NCBI GenBank assembly: GCA_004556395.1
Contig: SFHK01000003.1
Span: 48,495-112,494 of the forward strand
Length of the DNA: 64,000 nt
Direction: 5' to 3'
Source: Clostridiales bacterium
GTDB taxonomy: Bacteria > Bacillota > Clostridia > Christensenellales > Aristaeellaceae
Shown: piece after piece, positions 43,266 through 51,764 of the stretch
Layout of the letters: each line of letters begins with the position of its first letter
Position numbering within the stretch: the first letter of the stretch is position 1
Notes under the pieces: generated by a model
Told to the model about the DNA's origin: nothing
The model's input: only the letters and a program-made list of their open reading frames with translations
Database searches by the model: none
Position numbers and translations under genes: made by a program

Positions 43266-44428
43266 TTTCTGCCTCCTCGCGTATGCGCGCCACCGTTTTG
43301 AGCCGGTGTACCGTTCTCAAACATGTGATACTCGCACTCTATCCGTCCATTATAGAACCGCCTGCGCCGGTCGGCTCTGCGGCCGAACTCGCGCTCAAAG
43401 CCCATATCGGCGGAAAACGCATATACATTCCAGCCCGGACAGCGCCGGGAGAGCTCGCCCAGCTGACGCGCGACGACGTGTGCCACCCGGCGGTCGCCGA
43501 TTCGCTCGCCATACGGCGGGTTGGCGACAATCGCGCCCGGCTCGCCCTTCAGAACCACGTCGCGCATGTCCATTACCTCGACCTCGATCCGCCCGCCCAG
43601 CCCCGCCTGACGGATGTGCCGCCGGGCAAGCTCAATCGCTTCCGGGTCGATGTCGGAGCCCGCAATGCGAATCTCGCGCTGCTGACCCTCGTCCGAACGG
43701 CTCTGCGCCTCGCGGCGAACGCGTTCGAGCGCCGATACGTCGGCGAACGGCCATTTTTCCATGGCGAACGGCCGCCGGAGACCCGGCGCGCGGTTGAGCG
43801 CAATGAACGCCGCTTCGATCAGAAGCGTGCCCGTGCCGCAGCAGGGATCGTACAGCGGCTGCCACGGATGCCACCCGCTGGTCAGAATCAGCGCGGCCGC
43901 CAGCGTCTCGCGCAGCGGCGCTTCGCCGTTCCACGTGCGATAGCCGCGCCGGGACAGCGGCTCGCCGGACGCGTCAAGCGACACGGTCGCGACGTCGCCC
44001 CGAATACTGACGTCGATCTGCACCGTCGCGCCCGTTTCCTCAAACCAGGAAACGCCGTACGCGCCCTTCAGCTTTTCGACCACAGCCTTTTTCACGATCT
44101 TCTGCGTGTCCGTCTGGCTCATCAGCACGCTCTTCACGCAGCGCGCGCGCACCGGAAACGCGCTGTCGCGCGCGAGGTAATCCGCCCACTCGATTCTGCG
44201 AATGCCCTCGAACAGCTCCTCAAAGCTGCGCGCGGGGAACTCGCCCACAACCAGCGAAATATGGTCGGCGCAGCGCAGCCAGAGGTTGGCCTTCATGGCG
44301 CTTTCGAGCGTGCCGGAAAATTCCGCGCCGCCCACGTTCAGAACCCGAACGTCTTCCGCGCCCAGCCGCTTCAGATCGCGGCCCGTCAACCCCTCCATGC
44401 CAAACGCGGCGGAGGCAATCCATTTCAT
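43262..44428 (-). CDS. THUMP-domain RNA methyltransferase (RlmL N-terminal/YpsC-like)
   Basis: A SAM-dependent N2-guanine-type methyltransferase of 388 aa that modifies rRNA or tRNA. The N-terminal THUMP RNA-binding domain (about 1-160) includes SAAFGMEGLTGRDLKRLGAE and SVLMSQTDTQKIVKKAVV. The catalytic Rossmann domain has PLYDPCCGTGTLLIEAAFIA, GSDIDPEAIELARRHIRQAG and the NPPY-type motif AIVANPPYGERIGD. All catalytic features are present. A promoter lies 36 bases upstream. Confidence 0.93.
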   Translation of the reverse strand: MKWIASAAFGMEGLTGRDLKRLGAEDVRVLNVGGAEFSGTLESAMKANLWLRCADHISLVVGEFPARSFEELFEGIRRIEWADYLARDSAFPVRARCVKSVLMSQTDTQKIVKKAVVEKLKGAYGVSWFEETGATVQIDVSIRGDVATVSLDASGEPLSRRGYRTWNGEAPLRETLAAALILTSGWHPWQPLYDPCCGTGTLLIEAAFIALNRAPGLRRPFAMEKWPFADVSALERVRREAQSRSDEGQQREIRIAGSDIDPEAIELARRHIRQAGLGGRIEVEVMDMRDVVLKGEPGAIVANPPYGERIGDRRVAHVVARQLGELSRRCPGWNVYAFSADMGFEREFGRRADRRRRFYNGRIECEYHMFENGTPAQNGGAHTRGGRK

Positions 44429-44463
44429 AGCGCTTTCTCCCGTAGTTCTCTTTGTTTCAAGAC

Positions 44464-44492
44464 ATTATACATCAAAACCGCCCCCTCGGCAA
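44464..44492 (-). promoter_or_regulatory. Promoter of the RNA methyltransferase-GH127 unit
   Basis: On the minus strand, TTGCCG (44487-44492) and TATAAT (44464-44469) with a 17-base spacer. Confidence 0.65.
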
Positions 44493-44588
44493 GAGCGCGG
44501 CGCGTTTCCGGGCGAACATGATCGAAATTTAATACATGAATAAACACCGAGCCTGTCGAAAAGTATATAGAAGATTTTCTTTTCTGCA

Positions 44589-44617
44589 TTGAATTTGAAC
44601 TTTCCGCATGCTACAAT
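44589..44617 (+). promoter_or_regulatory. Promoter of the Gfo/Idh/MocA gene
   Basis: TTGAAT (44589-44594) and TACAAT (44612-44617) with a 17-base spacer, about 55 bases before the start codon. Confidence 0.6.
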
Positions 44618-44671
44618 ATTTCCAGCAGGCACGGCTTCGTGCCCATTAAAGATACAGGGAGGATGTTTACC

Positions 44672-45742
44672 TTGAAGAAAATTCGTGTTGCTCTGATTGG
44701 TTATGGCCGAAGCGGCAGAAATATCCACAGAAAGCTCCTTTTGCAGCTGCCCGACAAGTATGAGTTCGTCGCCTTTGTGGAGCAGGACAAGGAACGCCGC
44801 GAAATGATCGAGCGTGAAAACGGCATGCAGGCGCTGAGCGACTATCGCGAGCTGTTCGGCCGCACCGACATCGACCTCGTAATCAACGCTTCCTTCTCCT
44901 TCGATCACGCCCGCATCAGCTACGACCTGCTCGCCAACGGCTTCGACGTGCTGTCCGAGAAGCCCGCGTCCGGCAACGTGAACGACTTCGAATGCGCGCT
45001 GAAGGCCGCCAAGGAGCACGGCAAACAGTATTTCATCTTCCAGCAGTATCGCTTCGCGCCCGCCTACATGAAGATGCGCGAAATCGTCGCCAGCGGAAAG
45101 CTCGGCCGTCCGGTGCAGTACACCTTCAATTTCGACGGCTTCGCCCGCCGCTGGGACTGGCAGACCGTGCACGGCTTCTCCGCTGGCAGCCTGCGCAACA
45201 CCGGCCCGCACCCGATGGACTGGGCGCTTGACGTGATGGGCCATCCGCAGGACATCGACGTATTCTGCGCCATGGATCGCGCGCATACCTACGGCGACGG
45301 CGAGGACTACGTGAAGATGATCCTCCGCGCTCCCGGCGCGCCCGTGTGCGACATCGAAATCTCCTCCGCCTTCGGCTTCGGCGGCAAGGATACCTATCAG
45401 GTGCACGGCACCCGCGGCTGCCTGACCGGCACGGACAACGGCCTCAAGTGGAAGTACTACGTGGACGAGGAAGCCCCCGAGCAGCACCTCACCACCACCC
45501 CGCTGCGCACCGAGGACTGCACGCCCATCTACTGCGGCGAGGAACTGCCCATGCACGAGGAAGAGTGGATTCCGAACGCGGAAGAAGCCCGCACCTTCAA
45601 CTCCAAGGGCCTGAACTACTATAACGCCCTCTACGATACCCTGACCACCGGCGCGCCCTTCCTGATCAAGAACGACGAGATCCTCCTCCAGCTCAAGATC
45701 ACCGAGGAAGCCTACCGCCAGAATGCGGATATGTTTAAATAA
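44672..45742 (+). CDS. Gfo/Idh/MocA family NAD(P)-dependent oxidoreductase
   Basis: A 356-aa dehydrogenase acting on a sugar, inositol or sugar acid. The nucleotide-binding loop is RVALIGYGRSGRNIHRKLLL. The conserved EKP-type motif reads LSEKPASGNVNDF, and the C-terminal substrate domain includes AGSLRNTGPHPMDWALDVMG with the conserved His. The start is probably TTG at 44672: GGGAGG lies nine bases upstream, whereas the ATG at 44663 directly touches that site. Flanked by its own promoter and terminator. Unlike the truncated relative at 14.2 kb, this one is complete. Confidence 0.9.
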   Translation: MKKIRVALIGYGRSGRNIHRKLLLQLPDKYEFVAFVEQDKERREMIERENGMQALSDYRELFGRTDIDLVINASFSFDHARISYDLLANGFDVLSEKPASGNVNDFECALKAAKEHGKQYFIFQQYRFAPAYMKMREIVASGKLGRPVQYTFNFDGFARRWDWQTVHGFSAGSLRNTGPHPMDWALDVMGHPQDIDVFCAMDRAHTYGDGEDYVKMILRAPGAPVCDIEISSAFGFGGKDTYQVHGTRGCLTGTDNGLKWKYYVDEEAPEQHLTTTPLRTEDCTPIYCGEELPMHEEEWIPNAEEARTFNSKGLNYYNALYDTLTTGAPFLIKNDEILLQLKITEEAYRQNADMFK

Positions 45743-45760
45743 ATAATTTAGCCCTACACA

Positions 45761-45802
45761 ATACAATCCCCCCTGCGCAAAAACACGCAAGGGGGATTGT
45801 AT
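45761..45802. terminator. Bidirectional terminator
   Basis: ATACAATCCCC pairs with GGGGGATTGTAT around an A-rich loop, between the convergent oxidoreductase and protease genes. Confidence 0.75.
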
Positions 45803-45822
45803 GTTATAAGTCAGAACGCGTC

Positions 45823-46866
45823 TTATTCAATCTCTACGCTTATCATGTTGTCTTCCATTCGAATGACCAGCGTTCTGCCAAGCATCTCCTTTAAATCGAG
45901 TCCGCTATAATCGATGTAGTAATTCCGCTTCTGATACAGGAAGCAGAAATTCAGCGTCCACAGGGTATCCTGCGCAACTTCTTCATCGGTCATGGTAATA
46001 ACTATCTGACCATTATTGGTCAGCCAACCGCCGACATTGCGCGCCTTGCCCCAGTTCTTCGCGTTATCCGGATAAAGGTAAACCTCGGTGATCGAGAAGC
46101 CCGCAACATTCTGAATCGTGACGTCACGCGCGTTTGGGTCTACCTTGTTCGCAGGATTCTCAACTTTCGTCTTGATGTCGATTCGTTCAAGCTCCGAAAG
46201 CGGTACAGGCACATCTTCTTTGTGCGCGTTGTACATCTCGATCACATAAGAACTGCTGACGGCAAAGTTGATATTCTGAGTGGGCTCGCGATCACTGTAG
46301 ACCGCGGTGGTTATGCCGATAACCTCTCCTTCGTCGTTCAGCAGCGTACCGCCGGAGGAACCGGAGGAAATCGGCGCGGTGAACTGGATATATCCGGTGT
46401 ATTCATCCTCTTCGGCTGAGGAAATATTGCCGATCGATACGCTATTCCGGAAGCCCATCGGACTGCCGATGGTCACCGCAGGCTCTCCGCGCACAGGCTC
46501 GCTGCCCTCAGACAGCGTAAGCGGCTTCAAGCCGCTGGGCGCGTCGAAAACGAGCACAGCCAGGTCTCGTCCGCTGTCGGCACACAGAACGCGGCTGATC
46601 TGCCGCAAATCACCCGTATCCGTATAGGCCACGATTATGTCCGCGTCCTCGATCACATGGTAATTGGTCACCACATATTCATCCGAAAACGCCACAAAAC
46701 CGCTGCCCGTGGAAATCAGGCGGTTGGAAACGTCATACACCGCCAGGAGTACCACCGACTGCGCGCTTTCGTTAATCGCGTCCGGATCATTGGAATAGGT
46801 TGCCGCGCTTGCCGAGCAGGAAAGCAGCAGCAGGAATACCAGCAGGATGGACAGAATTTGCTTCAT
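45823..46866 (-). CDS. Secreted trypsin-like serine protease, third of a tandem set
   Basis: A 347-aa HtrA-type (S1C-like) serine protease without a PDZ domain. The signal peptide is KQILSILLVFLLLLSCSASA; the Cys17 context LLSC could also be a lipobox. The catalytic triad is complete: His70 in VTNYHVIED, Asp101 in SGRDLAVLVF, and Ser171 in SSGSSGGTLL. A C-terminal beta domain of about 100 residues (SITEVYLYPDNAKNWGKARN, then TLWTLNFCFLYQKRNYY) is shared with the two genes upstream and is not a domain I recognise. It is 18 bases after the middle protein, so one operon is likely. Confidence 0.85.
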   Translation of the reverse strand: MKQILSILLVFLLLLSCSASAATYSNDPDAINESAQSVVLLAVYDVSNRLISTGSGFVAFSDEYVVTNYHVIEDADIIVAYTDTGDLRQISRVLCADSGRDLAVLVFDAPSGLKPLTLSEGSEPVRGEPAVTIGSPMGFRNSVSIGNISSAEEDEYTGYIQFTAPISSGSSGGTLLNDEGEVIGITTAVYSDREPTQNINFAVSSSYVIEMYNAHKEDVPVPLSELERIDIKTKVENPANKVDPNARDVTIQNVAGFSITEVYLYPDNAKNWGKARNVGGWLTNNGQIVITMTDEEVAQDTLWTLNFCFLYQKRNYYIDYSGLDLKEMLGRTLVIRMEDNMISVEIE

Positions 46867-46884
46867 AATGTGTGCCTCCCTTCG

Positions 46885-48348
46885 TTATTGCGCTTCAAAG
46901 TAGTACGACTTTTCCTTTTGCCTGACGTAGAAGATCTTTCCCAGCACGTCGTTAGGATCCGTCACGTCCATATGCGCCATTTCCGTGTAGAGCTTCAGAT
47001 ATACGCGGAACTTCCAGTTTCCGCCGTCGTTGCTGTTTACGAAAGACTCCGGCATTTCCACAATCAGATAATCACCGGGCGCGACAGTCTCCACTGACAG
47101 CTTGTACAGCATTCCTTTGTTGTCGGAAATGGTGATAAGCTTAAATTCTTTCTTCGTGTCGTTTATGAGCAGGCACGTATTAGCCGGCAGATTCGGCTTA
47201 CGTTCGATGACCTCGGGAATCGTGAAATCCTCTTCCGTTTCGGCCACTTCCTTCACATGCCGCTGTTCTGGAGAATCCGCCTTCACGCAGGTAAACGTCG
47301 GAACGAATCCGCTTTCAGTGTTGCCGGGATGTACTTCCAACTTATAGGTCTTTCCCCAAAGGTCTCCCAGCTGAAACTCACCGGCATACGCGCAGCCTCT
47401 CGCGCCGCCCGTCTTGGTTCGTACATAAAAGGAAACCTTTACACTCTGGTCTTCCTTGTTGCCCAGCTTTTTCAAATCAAGCTTCGCCGTTTCGCCGTCT
47501 TTAAACCACCCGTCCAGCGAACAGATCTTCGATTGTCCCCCAATCTGCACTCTGAAATCAGTTACACTGTAGCCGGTTTCGTTCTCAAGCGTGATCATCG
47601 TGCCGTTTTTCAGCTCGTTTATGGCATCCTGCGGATTTTCGGGATTGATGTCCGTCACGCGCCAGTCCTTCAATTCTACCGGTTCATCCTCTTTGCAGAA
47701 CGCCCATACATCCATCAGATGGTGAATGCTCAGCGCAAAGTTCATGTTCTGCACTACGGTGTAGCCAATCTCGCCGCTGATGCCAAACATCGTAACGGCC
47801 GCGACCTTGCCCTCTTCATCCAGAAGCGCACCGCCGGAAGCGCCTTCGGAAATAGGCGCGGTGAACTGGATAAGATCAAAGCCCTGCACACGAAAGAATG
47901 TGGCAATGTTGCCGGTGCTGATGGAATTGACGCCGTTCTGCGCGCCAATGCTCACACACGCCGCACCGCGGCGCACGTCTCCGGTTTCGTTCAGCGCCAG
48001 CGGCTGCAAACCCGTAGACTCATCAAAGGCAAGAATCGCCAGATTGCACGCAGAATCGCAGCCGAGCACCTTGAACGCGCCCAGCTTTTTGCCCTCGTCC
48101 GTTTCCACCTCGATGCGCGCGGCGGAGCTGATCGCCAACCATGTGGTCACGGCATGGCGGTCGTCAAAGACCATGAAACCGCTGGCCTTGCCCAGTTCCT
48201 TATCGTCCTTGTCATACATCGTCAGAATCAGCACACTGGCCGCCGCTTCGTTCATTGCGGCATAGTCGGCAGCGAAGCCCTCGCCCAGTGCAGGCAGGCA
48301 GCCCAGCATAAGCACAAGCGCAAGAAGCAGGGAAATGCGTTTTTTCAT
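46885..48348 (-). CDS. Secreted trypsin-fold pseudoprotease with two C-terminal domains
   Basis: A 487-aa secreted protein homologous to its two neighbours. The signal peptide is KKRISLLLALVLMLGCLPAL. By alignment the catalytic residues have changed: the His site reads VTTWLAIS (His to Leu71) and the Asp site reads SACNLAIL (Asp to Asn102). The Ser region is kept (EGASGGALL, Ser171). Normal serine-protease catalysis is therefore not expected, but the fold looks intact. The C-terminal beta domain appears twice (about residues 273-360 and 400-487), whereas the neighbours have one. A regulatory, scaffolding or substrate-binding role is inferred. AAAGGAGG precedes the ATG at 48348. Confidence 0.82.
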   Translation of the reverse strand: MKKRISLLLALVLMLGCLPALGEGFAADYAAMNEAAASVLILTMYDKDDKELGKASGFMVFDDRHAVTTWLAISSAARIEVETDEGKKLGAFKVLGCDSACNLAILAFDESTGLQPLALNETGDVRRGAACVSIGAQNGVNSISTGNIATFFRVQGFDLIQFTAPISEGASGGALLDEEGKVAAVTMFGISGEIGYTVVQNMNFALSIHHLMDVWAFCKEDEPVELKDWRVTDINPENPQDAINELKNGTMITLENETGYSVTDFRVQIGGQSKICSLDGWFKDGETAKLDLKKLGNKEDQSVKVSFYVRTKTGGARGCAYAGEFQLGDLWGKTYKLEVHPGNTESGFVPTFTCVKADSPEQRHVKEVAETEEDFTIPEVIERKPNLPANTCLLINDTKKEFKLITISDNKGMLYKLSVETVAPGDYLIVEMPESFVNSNDGGNWKFRVYLKLYTEMAHMDVTDPNDVLGKIFYVRQKEKSYYFEAQ

Positions 48349-48417
48349 GCGAAAACCTCCTTTGATACACCGGTTGTTATGCGGCATGAACGCCGCAGGA
48401 AAACAGATTTCATTCAT

Positions 48418-49455
48418 TTATTCTTCGATGTCCACGTGAATCACGTTGCCGTTTTCAATCGTAACCACGATCGTCCTGCCGAGAATCTCGCGCAGGTCAA
48501 TTCCGTGAGTCTCCATGTAAACGGGGCGCTTGTTCAGGTAAAAGCAGAAATTCAGCGTCCACAGACCGCGTTGAGTGGCCTCCTCGTCTGTCACGGTAAA
48601 CTCCATGCTGTTACCCTTGTACAGCCAGCCGTCCGTATTTCTGACCTTGCCCCAGTTCGACGCGCCGTCGTGATAGAGATATACCTCGCTGATGGAAAAG
48701 GTCGCGCCGTTTTTAATCGTAAAGCTGCGCGCATTCGCCGCCGAGAAGGCTGGCTCCTTGACGCCCTGATTTACGTCCATCCATCCGGCCAGCGCCGTCG
48801 GCTCATCGTTTCCATGCGCCGCGTAGAGTTCCATCACCTCAAGAACGTTTACCGCCAGGTTCAGATTTTGCGCCGCGCCGGTATAGGACGCGCTCGTCAC
48901 CCCGATTACCTGACCTTCGTCGTTCAAGAGCGCGCCGCCCGAAGAGCCGCCGGATATAGCGGCGTTGAACGCAATGTAGCGCACGCCGTCATCCCCCGTA
49001 TAGGTCGAGCTTACGTTGCCCTTGCTCACGGCATTGGAAAAGCCCTTTGGGCTGCCGATTGCCACAACGGGAGACGCACGATACACGGTTCCTTCTTCAT
49101 TCAGCGGCAGAGGCTTCAACCCCGTTGGTTCTCTGAAGTGCAGAATCGCGAGGTCGTTATCGCTGTTCGCACACAACACGCTGCCAATCTCGAAGGTCGC
49201 ACCCGTGTCCGAATACGCGGTGATAGCGTGCGCCTTTTCAATCACATGACAGTTCGTCACCAGCGTCTGATCGTCATACGCCAAAAATCCGCTGGCAGAA
49301 GCGATCACATCGTCCCTGTCGTCCTTGACCTCCAGCTTCATAACTGACTGGCACGCCTCATTAATCGCCGCCGTGTTCGAACAGAAGCCTGCCGCCTGAG
49401 CCGGGAGCAACCCTACCAAAATGAGCGCCAACAGCAGGGAAAACACACGTTTCAT
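48418..49455 (-). CDS. Secreted trypsin-like serine protease, first of a tandem set
   Basis: A 345-aa S1C-like protease with a signal peptide (KRVFSLLLALILVGLLPAQA). The triad is intact: His70 in VTNCHVIEK, Asp101 in NSDNDLAILHF, Ser172 in SGGSSGGALL. No PDZ domain. The C-terminal domain (SISEVYLYHDGASNWGKVRN, then GLWTLNFCFYLNKRPVYME) closely matches that of the third gene. It is first of the three-gene unit 49455-45823, with a promoter about 145 bases upstream. The extracellular substrate is unknown; protein quality control or processing of a surface protein is plausible. Confidence 0.87.
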   Translation of the reverse strand: MKRVFSLLLALILVGLLPAQAAGFCSNTAAINEACQSVMKLEVKDDRDDVIASASGFLAYDDQTLVTNCHVIEKAHAITAYSDTGATFEIGSVLCANSDNDLAILHFREPTGLKPLPLNEEGTVYRASPVVAIGSPKGFSNAVSKGNVSSTYTGDDGVRYIAFNAAISGGSSGGALLNDEGQVIGVTSASYTGAAQNLNLAVNVLEVMELYAAHGNDEPTALAGWMDVNQGVKEPAFSAANARSFTIKNGATFSISEVYLYHDGASNWGKVRNTDGWLYKGNSMEFTVTDEEATQRGLWTLNFCFYLNKRPVYMETHGIDLREILGRTIVVTIENGNVIHVDIEE

Positions 49456-49599
49456 CGCAAAACCTCCTATTTCTCATACAATAAGACACTCTTCGAGCGC
49501 CATTTGGGACACCTTTCCTGTTCATTTTATGTTAAATCGCAATCAACATACAGACTCCAAGAAAAACGCCTACGCGTCTGAGCTTTAACGAGTAACGAT

Positions 49600-49628
49600 A
49601 TAGTACCACATTTTCCTAACATTTGCAA
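49600..49628 (-). promoter_or_regulatory. Likely promoter of the protease triplet
   Basis: On the minus strand, TTGCAA (49623-49628) and TACTAT (49600-49605) with a 17-base spacer. The leader to the first ATG is about 145 bases and AT-rich, with no other gene. Confidence 0.5.
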
Positions 49629-49671
49629 CGTAAAGCAGCCAAAATAAGTTCTTTTTTTCTATATAGCAAAG

Positions 49672-49705
49672 AAACCCGTCCGACTAAATTAGCCGGACGG
49701 GTTTT
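49672..49705 (-). terminator. Terminator of the isomerase-like gene
   Basis: ACCCGTCCG and CGGACGGGT pair around an 11-base loop, followed on the minus strand by TTTCTTTG. Confidence 0.75.
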
Positions 49706-49719
49706 AAAGTAGAACGCCT

Positions 49720-50532
49720 TTACTTCAGGCAGTTCTCCATGAAGTCATGATAGAACGGGAATTCCGTGTCGCAGTCGGGAAGCTCGGGGTGCCATTTCTT
49801 TTCCCACTCGAGGGAGAAGTAGCCGTCGAAGCCGTCCTCGATCAGCTTCTTCACGATGGCGGCGATCGGAATATCGCCGTCGCCCACGTGGCAGAGTTTG
49901 AACGTGCCGTCAGGCATACGAACGTGATCCTTCACGTGCACATGGCGCAGGCGCGGTTTCACCGTTTCATAGAACGGCAGGAAGTTGTCGCCATAAATCT
50001 TGTCGCTGTGCTCGATGTCCCACAGGATGCCGAAATGCGGGTCGTCCAGCTTTTCGAGCAGGCTCTTCATCACCTCGATGGTGTTGAAATTGCCGTGCAC
50101 CTCCAGCAGAATATCCACGTCCGCACCGTCCGTGTAGGCGCAGAGCTGCCGGATACCGTCCGCCGCCAGCTGAGCGGCCTCATCGGCGGTGCGTCCCTCA
50201 GGAATCCTGTCGCCGAACACGCGGATGTGCGGAATGCCCATGTTCTGGCACACGTCGATCGCGCGCCGTCCCTCTTCCAGCATGGCGGGAAGCTTCTCAG
50301 GGTCGTGGAAATTGATGGACGAGCCGAACGCGCACATCTCGACGCCGTGCGCCTTCAGCATGCGCTTCGTATCCTGCTGCCGTCCGGGCTTGAAAAACTC
50401 GATTTCGTCGGCGAGCATTTTGCCCTCGAGACCGCGAATCTCGATGGCGGGAAAGCCCATCCTTCGCGCTTCATCCAGAATCTTCTCAAAGCTCCAATCC
50501 GGGCAGCCAAGCGTGGTAAACGAAAGTTTCAT
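49720..50532 (-). CDS. Sugar phosphate isomerase/epimerase-like TIM barrel
   Basis: A 270-aa xylose-isomerase-like TIM barrel. It opens MKLSFTTLGCPDWSFEKILD and carries the family metal ligands around ILLEVHGNFNTIE, GILWDIEHSDKIYGD, LRHVHVKDHVR and FSLEWEKKWHP. Members isomerise or epimerise ketoses, inositol derivatives or sugar acids; the substrate here is unknown. The ATG at 50532 has GAGGAG about ten bases upstream. It is divergent from an AraC regulator gene that precedes a sugar importer, so a shared sugar pathway is likely. Confidence 0.88.
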   Translation of the reverse strand: MKLSFTTLGCPDWSFEKILDEARRMGFPAIEIRGLEGKMLADEIEFFKPGRQQDTKRMLKAHGVEMCAFGSSINFHDPEKLPAMLEEGRRAIDVCQNMGIPHIRVFGDRIPEGRTADEAAQLAADGIRQLCAYTDGADVDILLEVHGNFNTIEVMKSLLEKLDDPHFGILWDIEHSDKIYGDNFLPFYETVKPRLRHVHVKDHVRMPDGTFKLCHVGDGDIPIAAIVKKLIEDGFDGYFSLEWEKKWHPELPDCDTEFPFYHDFMENCLK

Positions 50533-50678
50533 CAAAAACAGGCTCCTCTCTTTTCCGAAATTGCTTCCATCATAACCGTTTTTCACGGAAGAAGCAATGC
50601 ACGTTTCAACATTTTTTTATAATTTTCGCAAGTTTCCAGTACTTTTGCTATCAAAAGCGGAGAAGATGCGGCCGATGC

Positions 50679-50707
50679 TTGCGAAAGCGTTCCGTTTTTG
50701 ATAGAAT
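50679..50707 (+). promoter_or_regulatory. Promoter of the AraC regulator gene
   Basis: TTGCGA (50679-50684) and TAGAAT (50702-50707) with a 17-base spacer, 57 bases before the ATG. Confidence 0.55.
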
Positions 50708-50764
50708 AAAGATTGAATTCACCCCGCCGCGCGCGGCAGCTATTCTTTGTCGGAGGTACGAGGC

Positions 50765-51565
50765 ATGTTTCATCTGATCACCATCGGTCTGGGCACGAGC
50801 CATTTCCCCGGCGAGAAGCGGCGCATTCCCGACGGAACGCCATGCTATGTGTTCATGCAGCTGCTCACGCCCGCGGTCATCAGCACGGAAAACGGCATCC
50901 GGCGCGTGGAGGTAAACGATTGCATTCTATATCAGCCGCGCACGCCCCGCATTCTGAACGCGCACGACGAGAACGCCATCATGCGCAACAACTGGATGTT
51001 TTTAGAGGGCGACGACGTTCAGCCGATCATGGATCAATACAACATCCGCGCCAACCGCGTATATCATCCGGACACGCCAAACAGCCTTACCGAGCTGTTT
51101 GTGATGATGTATTCCGAAAAAATCCGCCCGGAAAAGGAGGATTCCGAGCTGGAAAGCCTGATTTTCCGGCAGATGATGATCTACCTTTCCCGCGGCATCC
51201 GCATGGCGGCGAACGTGCAGAACGCCGCCTATTCCCGGCACTACGACGAGATTGCCACGCTGCATTTCAATATCTATAACGACGTCACCCGCCCGTGGAC
51301 GGTCGAAAAGATTGCGGACGAGCTTCAGTTGAGCGCAACGTGGCTCAACATCCTGTATCGCGAGCGCTACGGGCTTTCGCTGAAGCAGGACATCATCAAG
51401 GCGCGAATCGAGTACGCCAAGCAGCTGATCTGCTATACCGACTCGCCGCTGCGCGACGTGGCGACGCTTTCCGGCTTTCAGAACGAGTATTACTTCAGCC
51501 GCGTTTTCAAGAAAGTTACGAGCCGCACGCCCGGCGAATACCGGAAAAAGCATGCCAAATCATGA
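50765..51565 (+). CDS. AraC family transcriptional regulator
   Basis: A soluble 266-aa regulator. An N-terminal cupin-like ligand-sensing half (ITIGLGTSHFPGEKRRIPDG, VNDCILYQPRTPRIL) is followed by two AraC helix-turn-helix units: WTVEKIADELQLSATWLNIL and SPLRDVATLSGFQNEYYFSR, ending TSRTPGEYRKKH. CGGAGG precedes the ATG. It lies between the isomerase-like gene and the lipoprotein-permease operon and probably controls one or both in response to a sugar. Complete, unlike the membrane-bound AraC sensor at 11.9 kb. Confidence 0.92.
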   Translation: MFHLITIGLGTSHFPGEKRRIPDGTPCYVFMQLLTPAVISTENGIRRVEVNDCILYQPRTPRILNAHDENAIMRNNWMFLEGDDVQPIMDQYNIRANRVYHPDTPNSLTELFVMMYSEKIRPEKEDSELESLIFRQMMIYLSRGIRMAANVQNAAYSRHYDEIATLHFNIYNDVTRPWTVEKIADELQLSATWLNILYRERYGLSLKQDIIKARIEYAKQLICYTDSPLRDVATLSGFQNEYYFSRVFKKVTSRTPGEYRKKHAKS

Positions 51566-51626
51566 CTTGCACATATCGGAGCACAAATTATACTTTTTAA
51601 AATGAACCCGCTCGAAATATCTGGAA

Positions 51627-51671
51627 ATCGCCGTGAAAGGTCGTTGACACGGCGATATTTTTTCGTAGAAT
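51627..51671 (+). promoter_or_regulatory. Overlapping terminator hairpin and importer promoter
   Basis: ATCGCCGTG (51627-51635) pairs with CACGGCGAT (51648-51656), followed by TTTTTT, a good terminator for the AraC gene. The -35 box TTGACA (51644-51649) lies in its loop and right arm, with TAGAAT (51666-51671) 16 bases later, so the same DNA is also the likely promoter of the importer operon. Confidence 0.6.
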
Positions 51672-51764
51672 TATTGTCAGCACGGCTGAAACCGTATTTC
51701 ATATATGGTTCATTTGCTAATAGCATTAACGCCGCGTAAATCAACGAAAGGAAATGATTTGCCC

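Noticed and set aside
41175..43301. Long + strand frame (708 codons) opposite the GH127 gene
   Set aside because: Composition bias and total overlap with a gene bearing intact catalytic motifs show it is not coding. The same applies to the long + strand frames at 47257-49347, 26624-28378, 32285-33949 and 3186-4694.
46885..48348. Calling the middle trypsin-like gene a pseudogene
   Set aside because: It is full length with a good ribosome site, a signal peptide and two well-formed C-terminal domains. Only catalytic residues changed, which fits a functional pseudoenzyme better than decay.
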